DNA from: an uncultured Clostridia bacterium
GTDB lineage: Bacteria > Bacillota > Clostridia > Oscillospirales > Acutalibacteraceae
Direction: 5' to 3'
NCBI GenBank assembly: GCA_947169815.1
Contig: CAMVRG010000004.1
Span: 1 to 35,764, forward strand
DNA: 35,764 nucleotides
In this document: piece after piece, positions 1-8,355 of the stretch
Layout: every line of letters begins with the position of its first letter
How positions within the stretch are numbered: position 1 is the first letter of the stretch
Translations under genes and position numbers: made by a program
Notes under the pieces: generated by a model
What the model was told of the DNA's origin: nothing
What the model saw: only the letters and a program-made list of their open reading frames with translations
The model's database searches: none

Positions 1-1140
1 ACCGAGGTTTACGCTCAGCACAAGCAGGCGGCGGCTCCCGAGATTTCATTTGAAATAATCTGCGCGCGCGAGGAAAACGGTAAAAGGGTTGAAAAGATTA
101 AAAACTCTTTTACTCAGAAATATGACCTCGGCGCAAGAATAATAAATAATCTCCCCGAGGACATACCTCTTACGGGAGATAAGGGAATTAAGCTGACTGA
201 CGTTAAAAACGGAAAGAATACGCTTGAGGAGTTTACCGCTCAGCTCAGCCTTGACGAGCTTGAGGCGATAACGAGGGGCGACTATAAAATGGACAGCCCC
301 CTCGGCGTTAAGGGTAACGCGGGCGCCTTCGGCGGCGTTCTTCAGTCGCTGCGCGATAAGGGAGTAAAGGCGGTAACTACTACCGACGGCCCCTCGGGTA
401 TAAGACTGAGGGCCTCGTGCTCGCTTATTCCTATAGGAACTCTGCTTGCGTGCAGCTTTAATACTGAACTCATTGAAGAGCTTTACTGCGCAATATCGGG
501 CGAAATGAAGGAAAGAAAAACCGACGTTCTTCTCGCACCCGGTATTAATATTCACAGAAATCCGCTTTGCGGACGTAATTTTGAATATTACAGCGAGGAC
601 CCGTATCTTACGGGTAAGATTGCCGCGGCGGCGGTAAGAGGTATTCAGAGCGCGGGCGTATCCGCGTGTCCGAAGCATTTTGCCTGCAATAACCAGGAAT
701 ACAGACGCAATATGAACGATTCACGCCTTTCTGAAAGGGCGCTCAGAGAGATATATCTCAAAGGCTTTGAAATCTGTGTAAAGGAAGCAGAGCCTAAAAA
801 CATTATGACCTCTTATAACAGAATTAACGGAGTTTACGGCCATTATAACTATGACCTTTGCACTACGATATTAAGAGGCGAATGGGGATATAAGGGTAAC
901 GTTATGACCGACTGGTGGATGAAAAGCGAAAAGAGCCACGAGTTTGAAAACGTAAGTGACCAGGCGTACAGAGTAAGGGCGCAGGTTGACCTTCTTATGC
1001 CGGGTGGCGAGAGAATAACTAACGGCAAACCCGACGGAACGCTCCTTAAATCCTACGGAAAGCCGCTCGGAATTACCCTCGGCGAAATGCAGAGAAGCGC
1101 TATGAACATACTCAGAGCGGTTATTGATTTGAAATTATAA
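1..1140 (+). CDS. Glycoside hydrolase family 3 (beta-glucosidase-like), 5'-truncated by window start; C-terminal half is the TIM-barrel catalytic domain
   Basis: Frame 1 is open from base 1 (TEVYAQHKQAAAPEISF...) to TAA at 1140; motifs GRNFEYYSEDPYLTGKIAAAAVRGIQ, KHFACNNQEYRRN, nucleophile-type VMTDWW. Confidence 0.9.
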   Translation, partial: TEVYAQHKQAAAPEISFEIICAREENGKRVEKIKNSFTQKYDLGARIINNLPEDIPLTGDKGIKLTDVKNGKNTLEEFTAQLSLDELEAITRGDYKMDSPLGVKGNAGAFGGVLQSLRDKGVKAVTTTDGPSGIRLRASCSLIPIGTLLACSFNTELIEELYCAISGEMKERKTDVLLAPGINIHRNPLCGRNFEYYSEDPYLTGKIAAAAVRGIQSAGVSACPKHFACNNQEYRRNMNDSRLSERALREIYLKGFEICVKEAEPKNIMTSYNRINGVYGHYNYDLCTTILRGEWGYKGNVMTDWWMKSEKSHEFENVSDQAYRVRAQVDLLMPGGERITNGKPDGTLLKSYGKPLGITLGEMQRSAMNILRAVIDLKL

Positions 1141-1146
1141 GAGCAC

Positions 1147-1178
1147 AAAAAAGAGACACCTTAAAGGTGTCTCTTTTT
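1147..1178. terminator. Bidirectional intrinsic terminator between GH3 gene and tRNA-Val
   Basis: aaaaaagagacacct-taa-aggtgtctctttttt perfect hairpin with A/T tracts on both sides. Confidence 0.85.
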
Positions 1179-1254
1179 TGGTGGGAACAACAGGGCTCGA
1201 ACCTGTGACCCCCTGCTTGTAAGGCAGGTGCTCTCCCAGCTGAGCTATGCTCCC
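1179..1254 (-). tRNA. tRNA-Val (anticodon TAC), CCA encoded
   Basis: Reverse complement GGGAGCATAGCTCAGCTGGGAGAGCACCTGCCTTACAAGCAGGGGGTCACAGGTTCGAGCCCTGTTGTTCCCACCA folds as a 76-nt cloverleaf; anticodon loop CTTACAA. Confidence 0.97.
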
Positions 1255-1278
1255 GTCAGCGATATTAATTATATCACA

Positions 1279-1674
1279 TCATTCGCTTTTGTCAAGGATA
1301 ATTTTAAACAATTCCCTGAGCCTGTTTTCCTCTTCGCAAAGGTATAGATATCCGAAAAGCGCCTCTATTCCCGTGGCGGCATGGTATTCCGAGTGGGTTG
1401 CGGATTTAGGGTTATGACCTACCTTCGCGTTGCGCCCTCTCTTAAAGACTGCCTCCTCCTCTTCGGTAAGGCAGTTCTTTATTTTTTCATACGCCTCGGT
1501 CTGCGCCTTTGCGCTAACGAATTTCACGCTCTCCCTGTGAAGGTCGTTTACGGGGCGGTTAGCGTCTGCTACGAGAGTTTCACGTACGAGCATTTCATAT
1601 ACGCAGTCGCCGATAAACGCAAGGTTAAGCGGGCTAAGCTGCTTTGGATTGATTTCGTTTTCTGTAAATCTCAT
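1279..1674 (-). CDS. mrnC: Mini-ribonuclease III (MrnC-like)
   Basis: 131 aa, LNLAFIGDCVYEMLVRETLV, RGRNAKVGHNPKSATHSEYHAATGIEALFGYLYL motifs. Confidence 0.9.
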   Translation of the reverse strand: MRFTENEINPKQLSPLNLAFIGDCVYEMLVRETLVADANRPVNDLHRESVKFVSAKAQTEAYEKIKNCLTEEEEAVFKRGRNAKVGHNPKSATHSEYHAATGIEALFGYLYLCEEENRLRELFKIILDKSE

Positions 1675-2945
1675 TACGGAATATACTCAAATTCAATATC
1701 GTAGAGCGAGACGATATCGCCCTCCTGAATTCCTTTCTCCTTTAATGCGTCGAAGATACCGCTTTTTTCAAGCACTCTCTGCATATACTGAAGCGCCTCG
1801 TAGTCCTCGGTATCAATTCCCTTGAGAACTTTCGGGAACCAGTCCGCCTCAACGAGATAATAGCCCTCTTCAACAACCGTAATCTTAAAGCCGTTGCTGT
1901 TTTTTATAATTGACTCAACGGGAATTTCCTCGGTTTCGTATTCCTTAACGGGCGGGAGGTCTTTGAGCTTATTCCATACGGCGTTCATAAGCTCCTGAGT
2001 TCCCTCCATTATCGGAGCGCAGATAGAGTAATACTCGTAGCCCTTTTCTTCAACGTACTTTTTAAAATCCTCAATCTGCTCGGGCTCAGCCATATCAATC
2101 TTATTTCCCGCAACGAGCATAGGACATTCGGCAAGCTCAGGATTAAACTTTATGAGCTCGGCGTTGAGCTTTTCAAAATCGTCCTTAGGGTCGCGTCCCT
2201 CGGAGCCACTTACGTCAACTATATGAATAAGAAGGCGGCAGCGCTCAACGTGGCGTAAAAACTGATGTCCGAGACCTATGCCCTCGCTTGCGCCCTCAAT
2301 AAGGCCGGGGATATCGGCTATAACGAAGCTGTTTCCCTCGCCCATTGATACGACGCCGAGATTGGGTACAAGAGTTGTAAAATGATAGTCGGCAATCTTC
2401 GGCTTAGCCTGAGAAACTACCGAGATAAGGCTCGATTTACCTACCGACGGGAAGCCGAGAAGTCCTACGTCGGCAAGGAGCTTGAGTTCAAGACTTACCG
2501 TCCATTCCTCGCCGGGCATACCGGGTTTTGCAAAACGGGGAACCTGACGGGTAGGGGTTGCAAAATGGGAGTTGCCCCAGCCGCCCTTGCCGCCCTTTGC
2601 GGCGACGAAACGCTCGGTTTTACTCATATCAGCCATAACCGCTCCGCTTTCAGCCTCTTTAATAAGCGTTCCGCGCGGAACGCGGATTTCAAGGTCGGGC
2701 GCCTTTTTACCGTTACAGCGCGAGCCGCGTCCGTTTTCGCCGTTTTGCGCCTTGTACTTTCTTTTATAGCGGAAATCGGCGAGCGTTGCGAGGTTATCGT
2801 CTACTACGAAAACTATATCGCCGCCCTTGCCGCCGTCGCCGCCGTCGGGACCGCCCGAGGCGACGTACTTTTCTCTGTGAAAGGCTACGGCGCCGTCGCC
2901 GCCGTCGCCCGCCTTAATGTTAATTTTAGCAATATCTACAAACAT
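1674..2945 (-). CDS. obg: GTPase Obg/CgtA
   Basis: Gly-rich Obg fold (MFVDIAKINIKAGDGGDGAVAFHREKY), G1 GFPSVGKSSL, G3 DIPGLIEGA, NKID, C-terminal OCT domain. Confidence 0.97.
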   Translation of the reverse strand: MFVDIAKINIKAGDGGDGAVAFHREKYVASGGPDGGDGGKGGDIVFVVDDNLATLADFRYKRKYKAQNGENGRGSRCNGKKAPDLEIRVPRGTLIKEAESGAVMADMSKTERFVAAKGGKGGWGNSHFATPTRQVPRFAKPGMPGEEWTVSLELKLLADVGLLGFPSVGKSSLISVVSQAKPKIADYHFTTLVPNLGVVSMGEGNSFVIADIPGLIEGASEGIGLGHQFLRHVERCRLLIHIVDVSGSEGRDPKDDFEKLNAELIKFNPELAECPMLVAGNKIDMAEPEQIEDFKKYVEEKGYEYYSICAPIMEGTQELMNAVWNKLKDLPPVKEYETEEIPVESIIKNSNGFKITVVEEGYYLVEADWFPKVLKGIDTEDYEALQYMQRVLEKSGIFDALKEKGIQEGDIVSLYDIEFEYIP

Positions 2946-2953
2946 TTATATCC

Positions 2954-3286
2954 TCATTTCTTTAATAAGGTTAATACAGATTTAATAATAAGCGGAATTA
3001 TGAGTATTATACCCGAAACGGTAATAAATGCAAGAGTAAGCGGAAAAAATATGCATACCGCAATTATTACCTTTCGGCTCAGCTTTTCTTTTTTTATAAG
3101 CCTTAAACCGAAGAACACCGCGCCCGTATAGGTTGCGCAGGGAATAAGAGCGGCGATAACGGAATAAAGCGCCGCGCCCGCCGCGTTTTTAGAGATATAA
3201 TACAATATGATAAACGAAACTCCGTATCCGAGCACGAGCAGCGCAGAAACGGATACGAGATATTTTTTTGATATGTTTTTATTCAT
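2954..3286 (-). CDS. Small hypothetical membrane protein
   Basis: 110 aa with three hydrophobic segments, immediately upstream of obg. Confidence 0.6.
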   Translation of the reverse strand: MNKNISKKYLVSVSALLVLGYGVSFIILYYISKNAAGAALYSVIAALIPCATYTGAVFFGLRLIKKEKLSRKVIIAVCIFFPLTLAFITVSGIILIIPLIIKSVLTLLKK

Positions 3287-3331
3287 AGCAATAGATTAAC
3301 ATAAATATAAAGCGTTTGCAATAATTTAATA

Positions 3332-3360
3332 TTGCACAAAGATTATATTTCTGTTAAAAT
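3332..3360 (+). promoter_or_regulatory. Sigma-A-like promoter, extended -10, for transketolase genes
   Basis: TTGCAC-N17-TAAAAT with TGT immediately upstream of the -10. Confidence 0.6.
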
Positions 3361-3389
3361 GTATATAACTAAATTAAGGAGACGGTTAT

Positions 3390-4232
3390 ATGACTAACGA
3401 ACTTAAAAAGGAGCTTGAGATTTTTGCTACGCAGATTCGTATGGGCATAATCGAGGGCACGTATAACGCAAAGGCGGGACATCCGGGCGGTTCGCTTTCG
3501 GCGGCTGAGGTATTTTCCTACCTTTACGGAAAAGAGATGAGGTATAATCCCAAGGAGCCGAAATGGGACTCAAGAGACCGCTTCGTGCTTTCAAAGGGCC
3601 ACTGCGCCCCGGGGCTTTATGCGGCTCTTGCATATAAGGGCTTCTTCCCCGTTGAGGATTTAAAAACGCTCCGTCATATTGATTCATACCTTCAGGGCCA
3701 TCCGAATATGAATACCGTACCCGGTATTGATATGAGCACGGGCTCTCTCGGTCAGGGCGTAAGCGCCGCCGCGGGTATGGCGAAGGGCGCGAAGTATCTC
3801 GGCAAGGATATTAACGTATATACCCTTCTCGGCGACGGCGAGATTGAGGAAGGTCAGGTATGGGAGGCGTTTATGTTCGCCGCTCAGTATAAGCTTGACA
3901 ACCTCTGCGTAATAATTGACTCAAACGGACTTCAGATTGACGGACGCACGGCTGACGTTATGAACGCAGAGCCGATTGACGAAAAAATGAAGGCTTTCGG
4001 CTTTGAGGTAATCACCGTTAACGGAAACGATTTCGACGAGCTTGAAAAGGCGTTTGACGCTTTTCATAAGACCGAGGGCAAGCCGTTTGCAATTATAATG
4101 AAAACTATTAAGGGACTCGGCGTTTCATATATGGAGGACGAGTGCTCGTGGCACGGAAAGGCTCCCAACGACGAGGAATACGAAATCGCAATGGCAGAGC
4201 TTACTGCTAAAATGAAGGAATTGGAGGCGTAA
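3390..4232 (+). CDS. Transketolase N-terminal subunit
   Basis: GHPGGSLSAAEVFSYLY, SKGHCAPGLYAAL, TPP-binding GDGEIEEGQVWEA...NN-like motif. Confidence 0.93.
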   Translation: MTNELKKELEIFATQIRMGIIEGTYNAKAGHPGGSLSAAEVFSYLYGKEMRYNPKEPKWDSRDRFVLSKGHCAPGLYAALAYKGFFPVEDLKTLRHIDSYLQGHPNMNTVPGIDMSTGSLGQGVSAAAGMAKGAKYLGKDINVYTLLGDGEIEEGQVWEAFMFAAQYKLDNLCVIIDSNGLQIDGRTADVMNAEPIDEKMKAFGFEVITVNGNDFDELEKAFDAFHKTEGKPFAIIMKTIKGLGVSYMEDECSWHGKAPNDEEYEIAMAELTAKMKELEA

Positions 4233-4235
4233 GTT

Positions 4236-5177
4236 ATGGCAGATGTAAAGAATATTGCAACCCGTGAAAGCTACGGAAACGCGCTTAAAGAGCTTGCCGC
4301 TGAGGGCGCGGACAACCTCGTTGTTCTCGACGCCGACCTTTCAGCCGCTACAAAGACGGGAATATTCAAAAAGGCTTATCCCGAAAGACATATAAACTGC
4401 GGTATCGCGGAGGCTAATATGATTTGTACCGCCGCAGGACTCTCGACTATGGGACTCGTTCCGTTTGCTTCAAGCTTCGCTATGTTCGCGGCGGGAAGAG
4501 CCTTCGAGCAGGTCAGAAATTCAATCGGCTATCCTCATCTCAACGTTAAAATCGGTGCGACTCACGCGGGTATTTCGGTAGGCGAGGACGGCGCTTCTCA
4601 TCAGTGCTGCGAGGACTTCGCGCTTATGCGCTCAATACCAGGTATGGTCGTAATCTGTCCCGCGGACGACGTTGAGGCAAAGCAGGCGGTTAAGGCGGCT
4701 TACAAATACGAGGGACCCGTTTATCTCCGCTTCGGAAGACTCGCCGTACCCGTATTCCACGACGAGAGCTATAAGTTTGAAATCGGAAAGGGCGAGGTTA
4801 TCAGAGAAGGCAAGGACGTTACTATTATCGCTAACGGACTTATGGTAGCCGAGGCTATCGAGGCAGGAAAAGCGCTTGCAGAAAAGGGAATTGTCGCTGA
4901 GATTATCAATATAGCGACGATTAAACCCCTTGACGAGGAGCTCGTTATCGCCTCCGCAAAGAAAACGGGAAAGGTTATTACCGTTGAGGAGCACAGTATA
5001 ATCGGCGGACTCGGCGAGGCTGTATGCGCTCTTCTCGGCGAAAAATGCCCGACTCCCGTTAAGCGTATCGGCGTTAACGACGAGTTCGGCCACTCGGGAC
5101 CCGCAAAGGCGCTCTTAAAGCAGTTCGGTCTTTCGGCTGAAAATATTGAAAAGGTTGCCGAAGAATTTGTAAAATAG
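4236..5177 (+). CDS. Transketolase C-terminal subunit
   Basis: 313 aa; ATRESYGNALKELA, NCGIAEANMICTAAGLSTMGLVPFASSFAMFAAGRAFEQVRNSI, THAGISVGEDGASHQ. Confidence 0.93.
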   Translation: MADVKNIATRESYGNALKELAAEGADNLVVLDADLSAATKTGIFKKAYPERHINCGIAEANMICTAAGLSTMGLVPFASSFAMFAAGRAFEQVRNSIGYPHLNVKIGATHAGISVGEDGASHQCCEDFALMRSIPGMVVICPADDVEAKQAVKAAYKYEGPVYLRFGRLAVPVFHDESYKFEIGKGEVIREGKDVTIIANGLMVAEAIEAGKALAEKGIVAEIINIATIKPLDEELVIASAKKTGKVITVEEHSIIGGLGEAVCALLGEKCPTPVKRIGVNDEFGHSGPAKALLKQFGLSAENIEKVAEEFVK

Positions 5178-5179
5178 GC

Positions 5180-5208
5180 TTGACTTTTTAATATTAATGT
5201 TGTAATAT
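5180..5208 (+). promoter_or_regulatory. Sigma-A-like promoter for feo operon
   Basis: TTGACT-N17-TAATAT directly after the transketolase stop codon. Confidence 0.65.
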
Positions 5209-5211
5209 ATA

Positions 5212-5241
5212 GGCGGTTAGCAAAGACTAACCGCCTTTTTT
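5212..5241 (+). terminator. Intrinsic terminator-like hairpin that is also feo palindrome copy 1
   Basis: GGCGGTTAG-CAAAGA-CTAACCGCC-TTTTTT; inner 16-mer GTTAGN6CTAAC (5216-5231). Confidence 0.7.
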
Positions 5242-5250
5242 GGCGCGCAG

Positions 5251-5266
5251 GTTAGCTTTAACTAAC
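5251..5266. promoter_or_regulatory. feo palindrome copy 2 (candidate metalloregulator operator)
   Basis: GTTAGCTTTAACTAAC; same GTTAG-N6-CTAAC pattern. Confidence 0.65.
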
Positions 5267-5284
5267 TATTTATTTCACAGGCAG

Positions 5285-5300
5285 GTTAGCAAAAGCTAAC
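5285..5300. promoter_or_regulatory. feo palindrome copy 3 (candidate metalloregulator operator)
   Basis: GTTAGCAAAAGCTAAC, 24 bp upstream of feoA1 start. Confidence 0.65.
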
Positions 5301-5323
5301 GATTAAATAAAGGAGGCGGTAAA

Positions 5324-5536
5324 ATGATTCCGCTTGCAGTACTCGGCGACGGTAAAGAGGGAATTATTAAACGTATCGGCGGAAAGCCCGAGGTGAAAAA
5401 GCATCTTGAAAATTTAGGCTTTATAGTCGGCGATACGGTTAACGTAATTACAGAGCAGAACGGAAATATTATCGTTAAGGTTAAAGAGTCAAGAATTGCG
5501 ATAAGCAAGGAAATGGCTATGAAAATATTTGTTTAA
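5324..5536 (+). CDS. feoA: FeoA-domain ferrous iron transport protein A (copy 1)
   Basis: 70 aa SH3-like FeoA: VLGDGKEGIIKRIGGKPEVKKHLENLGFIVGDTVNVITEQNGNIIVKVKESRIAIS. Confidence 0.9.
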   Translation: MIPLAVLGDGKEGIIKRIGGKPEVKKHLENLGFIVGDTVNVITEQNGNIIVKVKESRIAISKEMAMKIFV

Positions 5537-5568
5537 AATTATTTCATATAAAAGCAGGAGGTAGAGGT

Positions 5569-5787
5569 ATGACACTGAGAGACGTTAAAATCGGCGATAC
5601 CTGTAAGGTAAAGCGTATCCACGGCGAAGGCGCTCTTAAGCGCAGGATTATGGATATGGGCATTACAAAGGGCGTAGAGATTTACGTACGCAAGGTTGCG
5701 CCGCTCGGCGACCCGATTGAAATTACGGTAAGAGACTACGAGCTTTCAATCCGTAAGGGCGACGCAGAGCTTATAGACGTAGAATAA
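5569..5787 (+). CDS. feoA: FeoA-domain ferrous iron transport protein A (copy 2)
   Basis: 72 aa; LRDVKIGDTCKVKRIHGEGALKRRIMDMGITKGVEIYVRKVAPLGDPIEITVRDYELSIRK. Confidence 0.93.
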   Translation: MTLRDVKIGDTCKVKRIHGEGALKRRIMDMGITKGVEIYVRKVAPLGDPIEITVRDYELSIRKGDAELIDVE

Positions 5788-5801
5788 TTTTTTAAATGTG
5801 A

Positions 5802-5817
5802 GTTAGCAAAAACTAAC
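5802..5817. promoter_or_regulatory. feo palindrome copy 4, upstream of feoB
   Basis: GTTAGCAAAAACTAAC, matches copies 1-3. Confidence 0.65.
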
Positions 5818-5835
5818 TAAGAAAGGACAGAGAGT

Positions 5836-8004
5836 ATGAGCATTAAAATTGCACTTGCGGGTAACCCGAACAGCGGTAAGACGACGCTTTTTAACGCGCT
5901 TACGGGTTCAAATCAGTACGTAGGTAACTGGCCCGGAGTTACGGTAGAAAAGAAAGAGGGTAAGCTTAAAAAGCACAGCGACGTTACGATAACCGACCTT
6001 CCCGGTATCTACTCGCTTTCACCCTATACGATAGAGGAAATAGTTGCAAGGGATTATCTTATCGACGAGAAGCCCGACGCGATTATAAATATCGTTGACG
6101 GAACGAACCTAGAGAGAAACCTTTATCTTACAACGCAGATTGTTGAGCTCGGAATACCCGTAGTTGTAGCAATCAATATGATGGACGTTGTTAAGAAGAA
6201 CGGCGATAAAATAGATACGGATGAGCTCTCCCGTCAGCTCGCGTGCCCCGTAGTTGAGATTTCGGCGCTTAAGGGAACGGGAGTTGAAGAGGCGGCGGAA
6301 ACAGCCGTAAAGGCGGCGGCTGGCAAGGCGACAGCGCCGCAGCACTCCTTCAGCGGAGTAGTAGAACACGCTCTCGCGCATATTGAGGAAAGACTTCTTC
6401 ACGATATGCCCGCCGAGCAGCAGAGATGGTACGCGATTAAGCTTTTTGAAGGCGACGAAAAGGTAATAGAAAAGCTCGGCGTATCCGATGCGGACAAGGC
6501 GCATATCGCCGAGGATATTGAGGCGGCGGAAAACGAGCTTGACGACGACGCGGAATCAATCATCACAAACGAAAGATATATTTACATAGCTTCGATTATT
6601 CAGTCCTGCTACAAGAAGGCGAATAAGGGCAAGCTTTCAACCTCGGATAAGATTGACAGGGTGGTTACAAGCCGTATATGGGGACTTCCGATTTTCGCGG
6701 TTGTTATGTTCCTCGTCTACTATATTGCTATGAGGACGGTAGGCTCGGGCGCAACAGACTGGGTAAACGATGTTCTTTTCGGGGAATGGATTCCCGGCGC
6801 CGTCAGCGCGTTGCTTGAAGGAAGAATTCCCGACTGGCTCTTCGGACTTATCAGCGACGGTATTATAGCAGGCGTAGGCGCGGTTCTCGGCTTTGTTCCG
6901 CAGATTCTCGTTCTCTTCGTTATGCTTGCCTTCCTTGAGGGCTGCGGCTATATGGCGCGCGTTGCGTTTGTAATGGACAGAATTTTCCGCCACTTCGGTC
7001 TTTCGGGAAAGTCCTTTATTCCAATGCTTATAGGTACGGGCTGCGGTATTCCCGGCGTAATGGCGTCGCGTACTATTGAAAACGAGCGCGACCGCCGTAT
7101 GACTATAATGACTACGACCTTCATTCCGTGTTCGGCAAAGCTTCCGATTATCGGACTTATTGCAGGCGCTCTGTTCGGAGGCTCGGGTCTCGTTGCCGCC
7201 TCTGCATACTTTGTAGGAGTCGGCGCGATAATCGTTTCGGGAATTATGCTTAAAAAGACTAAAAAATTCTCGGGCGACCCTGCTCCGTTTGTTATGGAAC
7301 TTCCCGCCTATCACCTTCCGACTGTCGGCACGGTACTCCGCTCAACCTGGGAGCGCGGCTGGTCATTCATCAAAAAGGCAGGTACCGTTATCCTTCTTTC
7401 AACAATCGTTGTATGGTTCTTCCTTAACTTCGGCGTTGAGGGCGGCAAATTCGGTATGATTGAGGATATTGATAACTCCTTAATGGCAAAAATCGGCAAT
7501 CTCTTTGCCTGGATGTTCATTCCGCTCGGCTGGGGCAGCTGGAAAACAACCGTTGCAGCCGTTACGGGCTTAATCGCAAAGGAAAACGTTGTAGGAACCT
7601 TCGGTCAGCTTTACCACTTCGGCGGCGAGCTTGCTGAAAACGGCGACGAAATCTGGAAAAACCTTGCGGGCGATTTCAATTCCTTCAGCGGCGGTCACGG
7701 CGCCCTCGCAGGCTATTCGTATCTTGTATTCAATCTTCTCTGCGCTCCCTGCTTCGCGGCAATCGGCGCTATAAAGAGAGAGATGAACAACGCAAAATGG
7801 ACCTGGTTTGCAATCGGTTATCAGTGCGGCTTTGCGTACCTCGTTTCACTTATCGTATATCAGTTCGGCTGTCTCTTCAGCGGCGACGCAGCTAATCATA
7901 TTTTCGGCATAGCGGCAGCGCTCGCGGCGTTTGTACTCATATGCTATATGCTTGTACGCAAAAACAAATACAATGAAAACCATTTGACTGTAAACAAGAA
8001 ATAA
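5836..8004 (+). CDS. feoB: Ferrous iron transporter FeoB
   Basis: 722 aa; GNPNSGKTTLFNALTG, DLPGIYSL, NMMD, Gate and TM regions (GCGIPGVMASRTIENERDRRMTIMTTTFIPCSAKLPI). Confidence 0.97.
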   Translation: MSIKIALAGNPNSGKTTLFNALTGSNQYVGNWPGVTVEKKEGKLKKHSDVTITDLPGIYSLSPYTIEEIVARDYLIDEKPDAIINIVDGTNLERNLYLTTQIVELGIPVVVAINMMDVVKKNGDKIDTDELSRQLACPVVEISALKGTGVEEAAETAVKAAAGKATAPQHSFSGVVEHALAHIEERLLHDMPAEQQRWYAIKLFEGDEKVIEKLGVSDADKAHIAEDIEAAENELDDDAESIITNERYIYIASIIQSCYKKANKGKLSTSDKIDRVVTSRIWGLPIFAVVMFLVYYIAMRTVGSGATDWVNDVLFGEWIPGAVSALLEGRIPDWLFGLISDGIIAGVGAVLGFVPQILVLFVMLAFLEGCGYMARVAFVMDRIFRHFGLSGKSFIPMLIGTGCGIPGVMASRTIENERDRRMTIMTTTFIPCSAKLPIIGLIAGALFGGSGLVAASAYFVGVGAIIVSGIMLKKTKKFSGDPAPFVMELPAYHLPTVGTVLRSTWERGWSFIKKAGTVILLSTIVVWFFLNFGVEGGKFGMIEDIDNSLMAKIGNLFAWMFIPLGWGSWKTTVAAVTGLIAKENVVGTFGQLYHFGGELAENGDEIWKNLAGDFNSFSGGHGALAGYSYLVFNLLCAPCFAAIGAIKREMNNAKWTWFAIGYQCGFAYLVSLIVYQFGCLFSGDAANHIFGIAAALAAFVLICYMLVRKNKYNENHLTVNKK

Positions 8005-8033
8005 GCTATACTGATTTTTAAGGAGATGATAAA

Positions 8034-8216
8034 ATGCTGCAGTTTATTCAGGCTAACATAGCTACGATTCTTACTCTGCTTGTGCTGATTTTTGTCGTAT
8101 TCCTTGCAATCCGCAAAATAGTTAAGGATAAAAAGTCCGGCATAGGAGCCTGCGGACAGAAATGCTCTGAGTGCGCTAAAATGAAAAACGGCGAGTGCGG
8201 CGGACATAATCAGTAA
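8034..8216 (+). CDS. FeoB-associated Cys-rich membrane protein
   Basis: 60 aa, one TM helix followed by CGQKCSECAKMKNGECGGH; directly downstream of feoB. Confidence 0.8.
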   Translation: MLQFIQANIATILTLLVLIFVVFLAIRKIVKDKKSGIGACGQKCSECAKMKNGECGGHNQ

Positions 8217-8223
8217 TATTAAC

Positions 8224-8249
8224 GGGAGAAGCTGAGGCTTCTCCCTTTT
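8224..8249 (+). terminator. Intrinsic terminator of feo operon
   Basis: GGGAGAAGC-TGAG-GCTTCTCCC-TTTTATTTT. Confidence 0.85.
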
Positions 8250-8294
8250 ATTTTGCATAAATATTCCGAAAAATGAATTTTATTCCAATTTGTT

Positions 8295-8323
8295 TTGACT
8301 TTTACGCGCTAATGTGCTATAGT
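8295..8323 (+). promoter_or_regulatory. Sigma-A-like promoter for nhaC
   Basis: TTGACT-N17-TATAGT. Confidence 0.7.
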
Positions 8324-8355
8324 ATTTTTATTATATATATTTAGGAGGAATGTTT

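Noticed and set aside
46-678. Long antisense ORF (210 aa) opposite the GH3 gene, and similar antisense ORFs such as 4632-5093, 6637-7314, 11620-12003, 14486-14839 and 30824-31348
   Set aside because: Each lies opposite a confidently identified gene, lacks recognisable motifs, and is explained by the codon usage of the sense gene.
1179-1254. tRNA-Val as an attachment site for the phage-like cluster
   Set aside because: It is ~19 kb away with many housekeeping genes between, and no duplicated tRNA end was seen near the cluster.
2382-3131. 249-aa + strand ORF opposite obg
   Set aside because: Antisense shadow of the Gly-rich Obg N-terminus; no RBS or family motif.
3427-3687. Antisense ORF inside transketolase N-subunit
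   Set aside because: Fully embedded opposite a conserved gene; no supporting signals.
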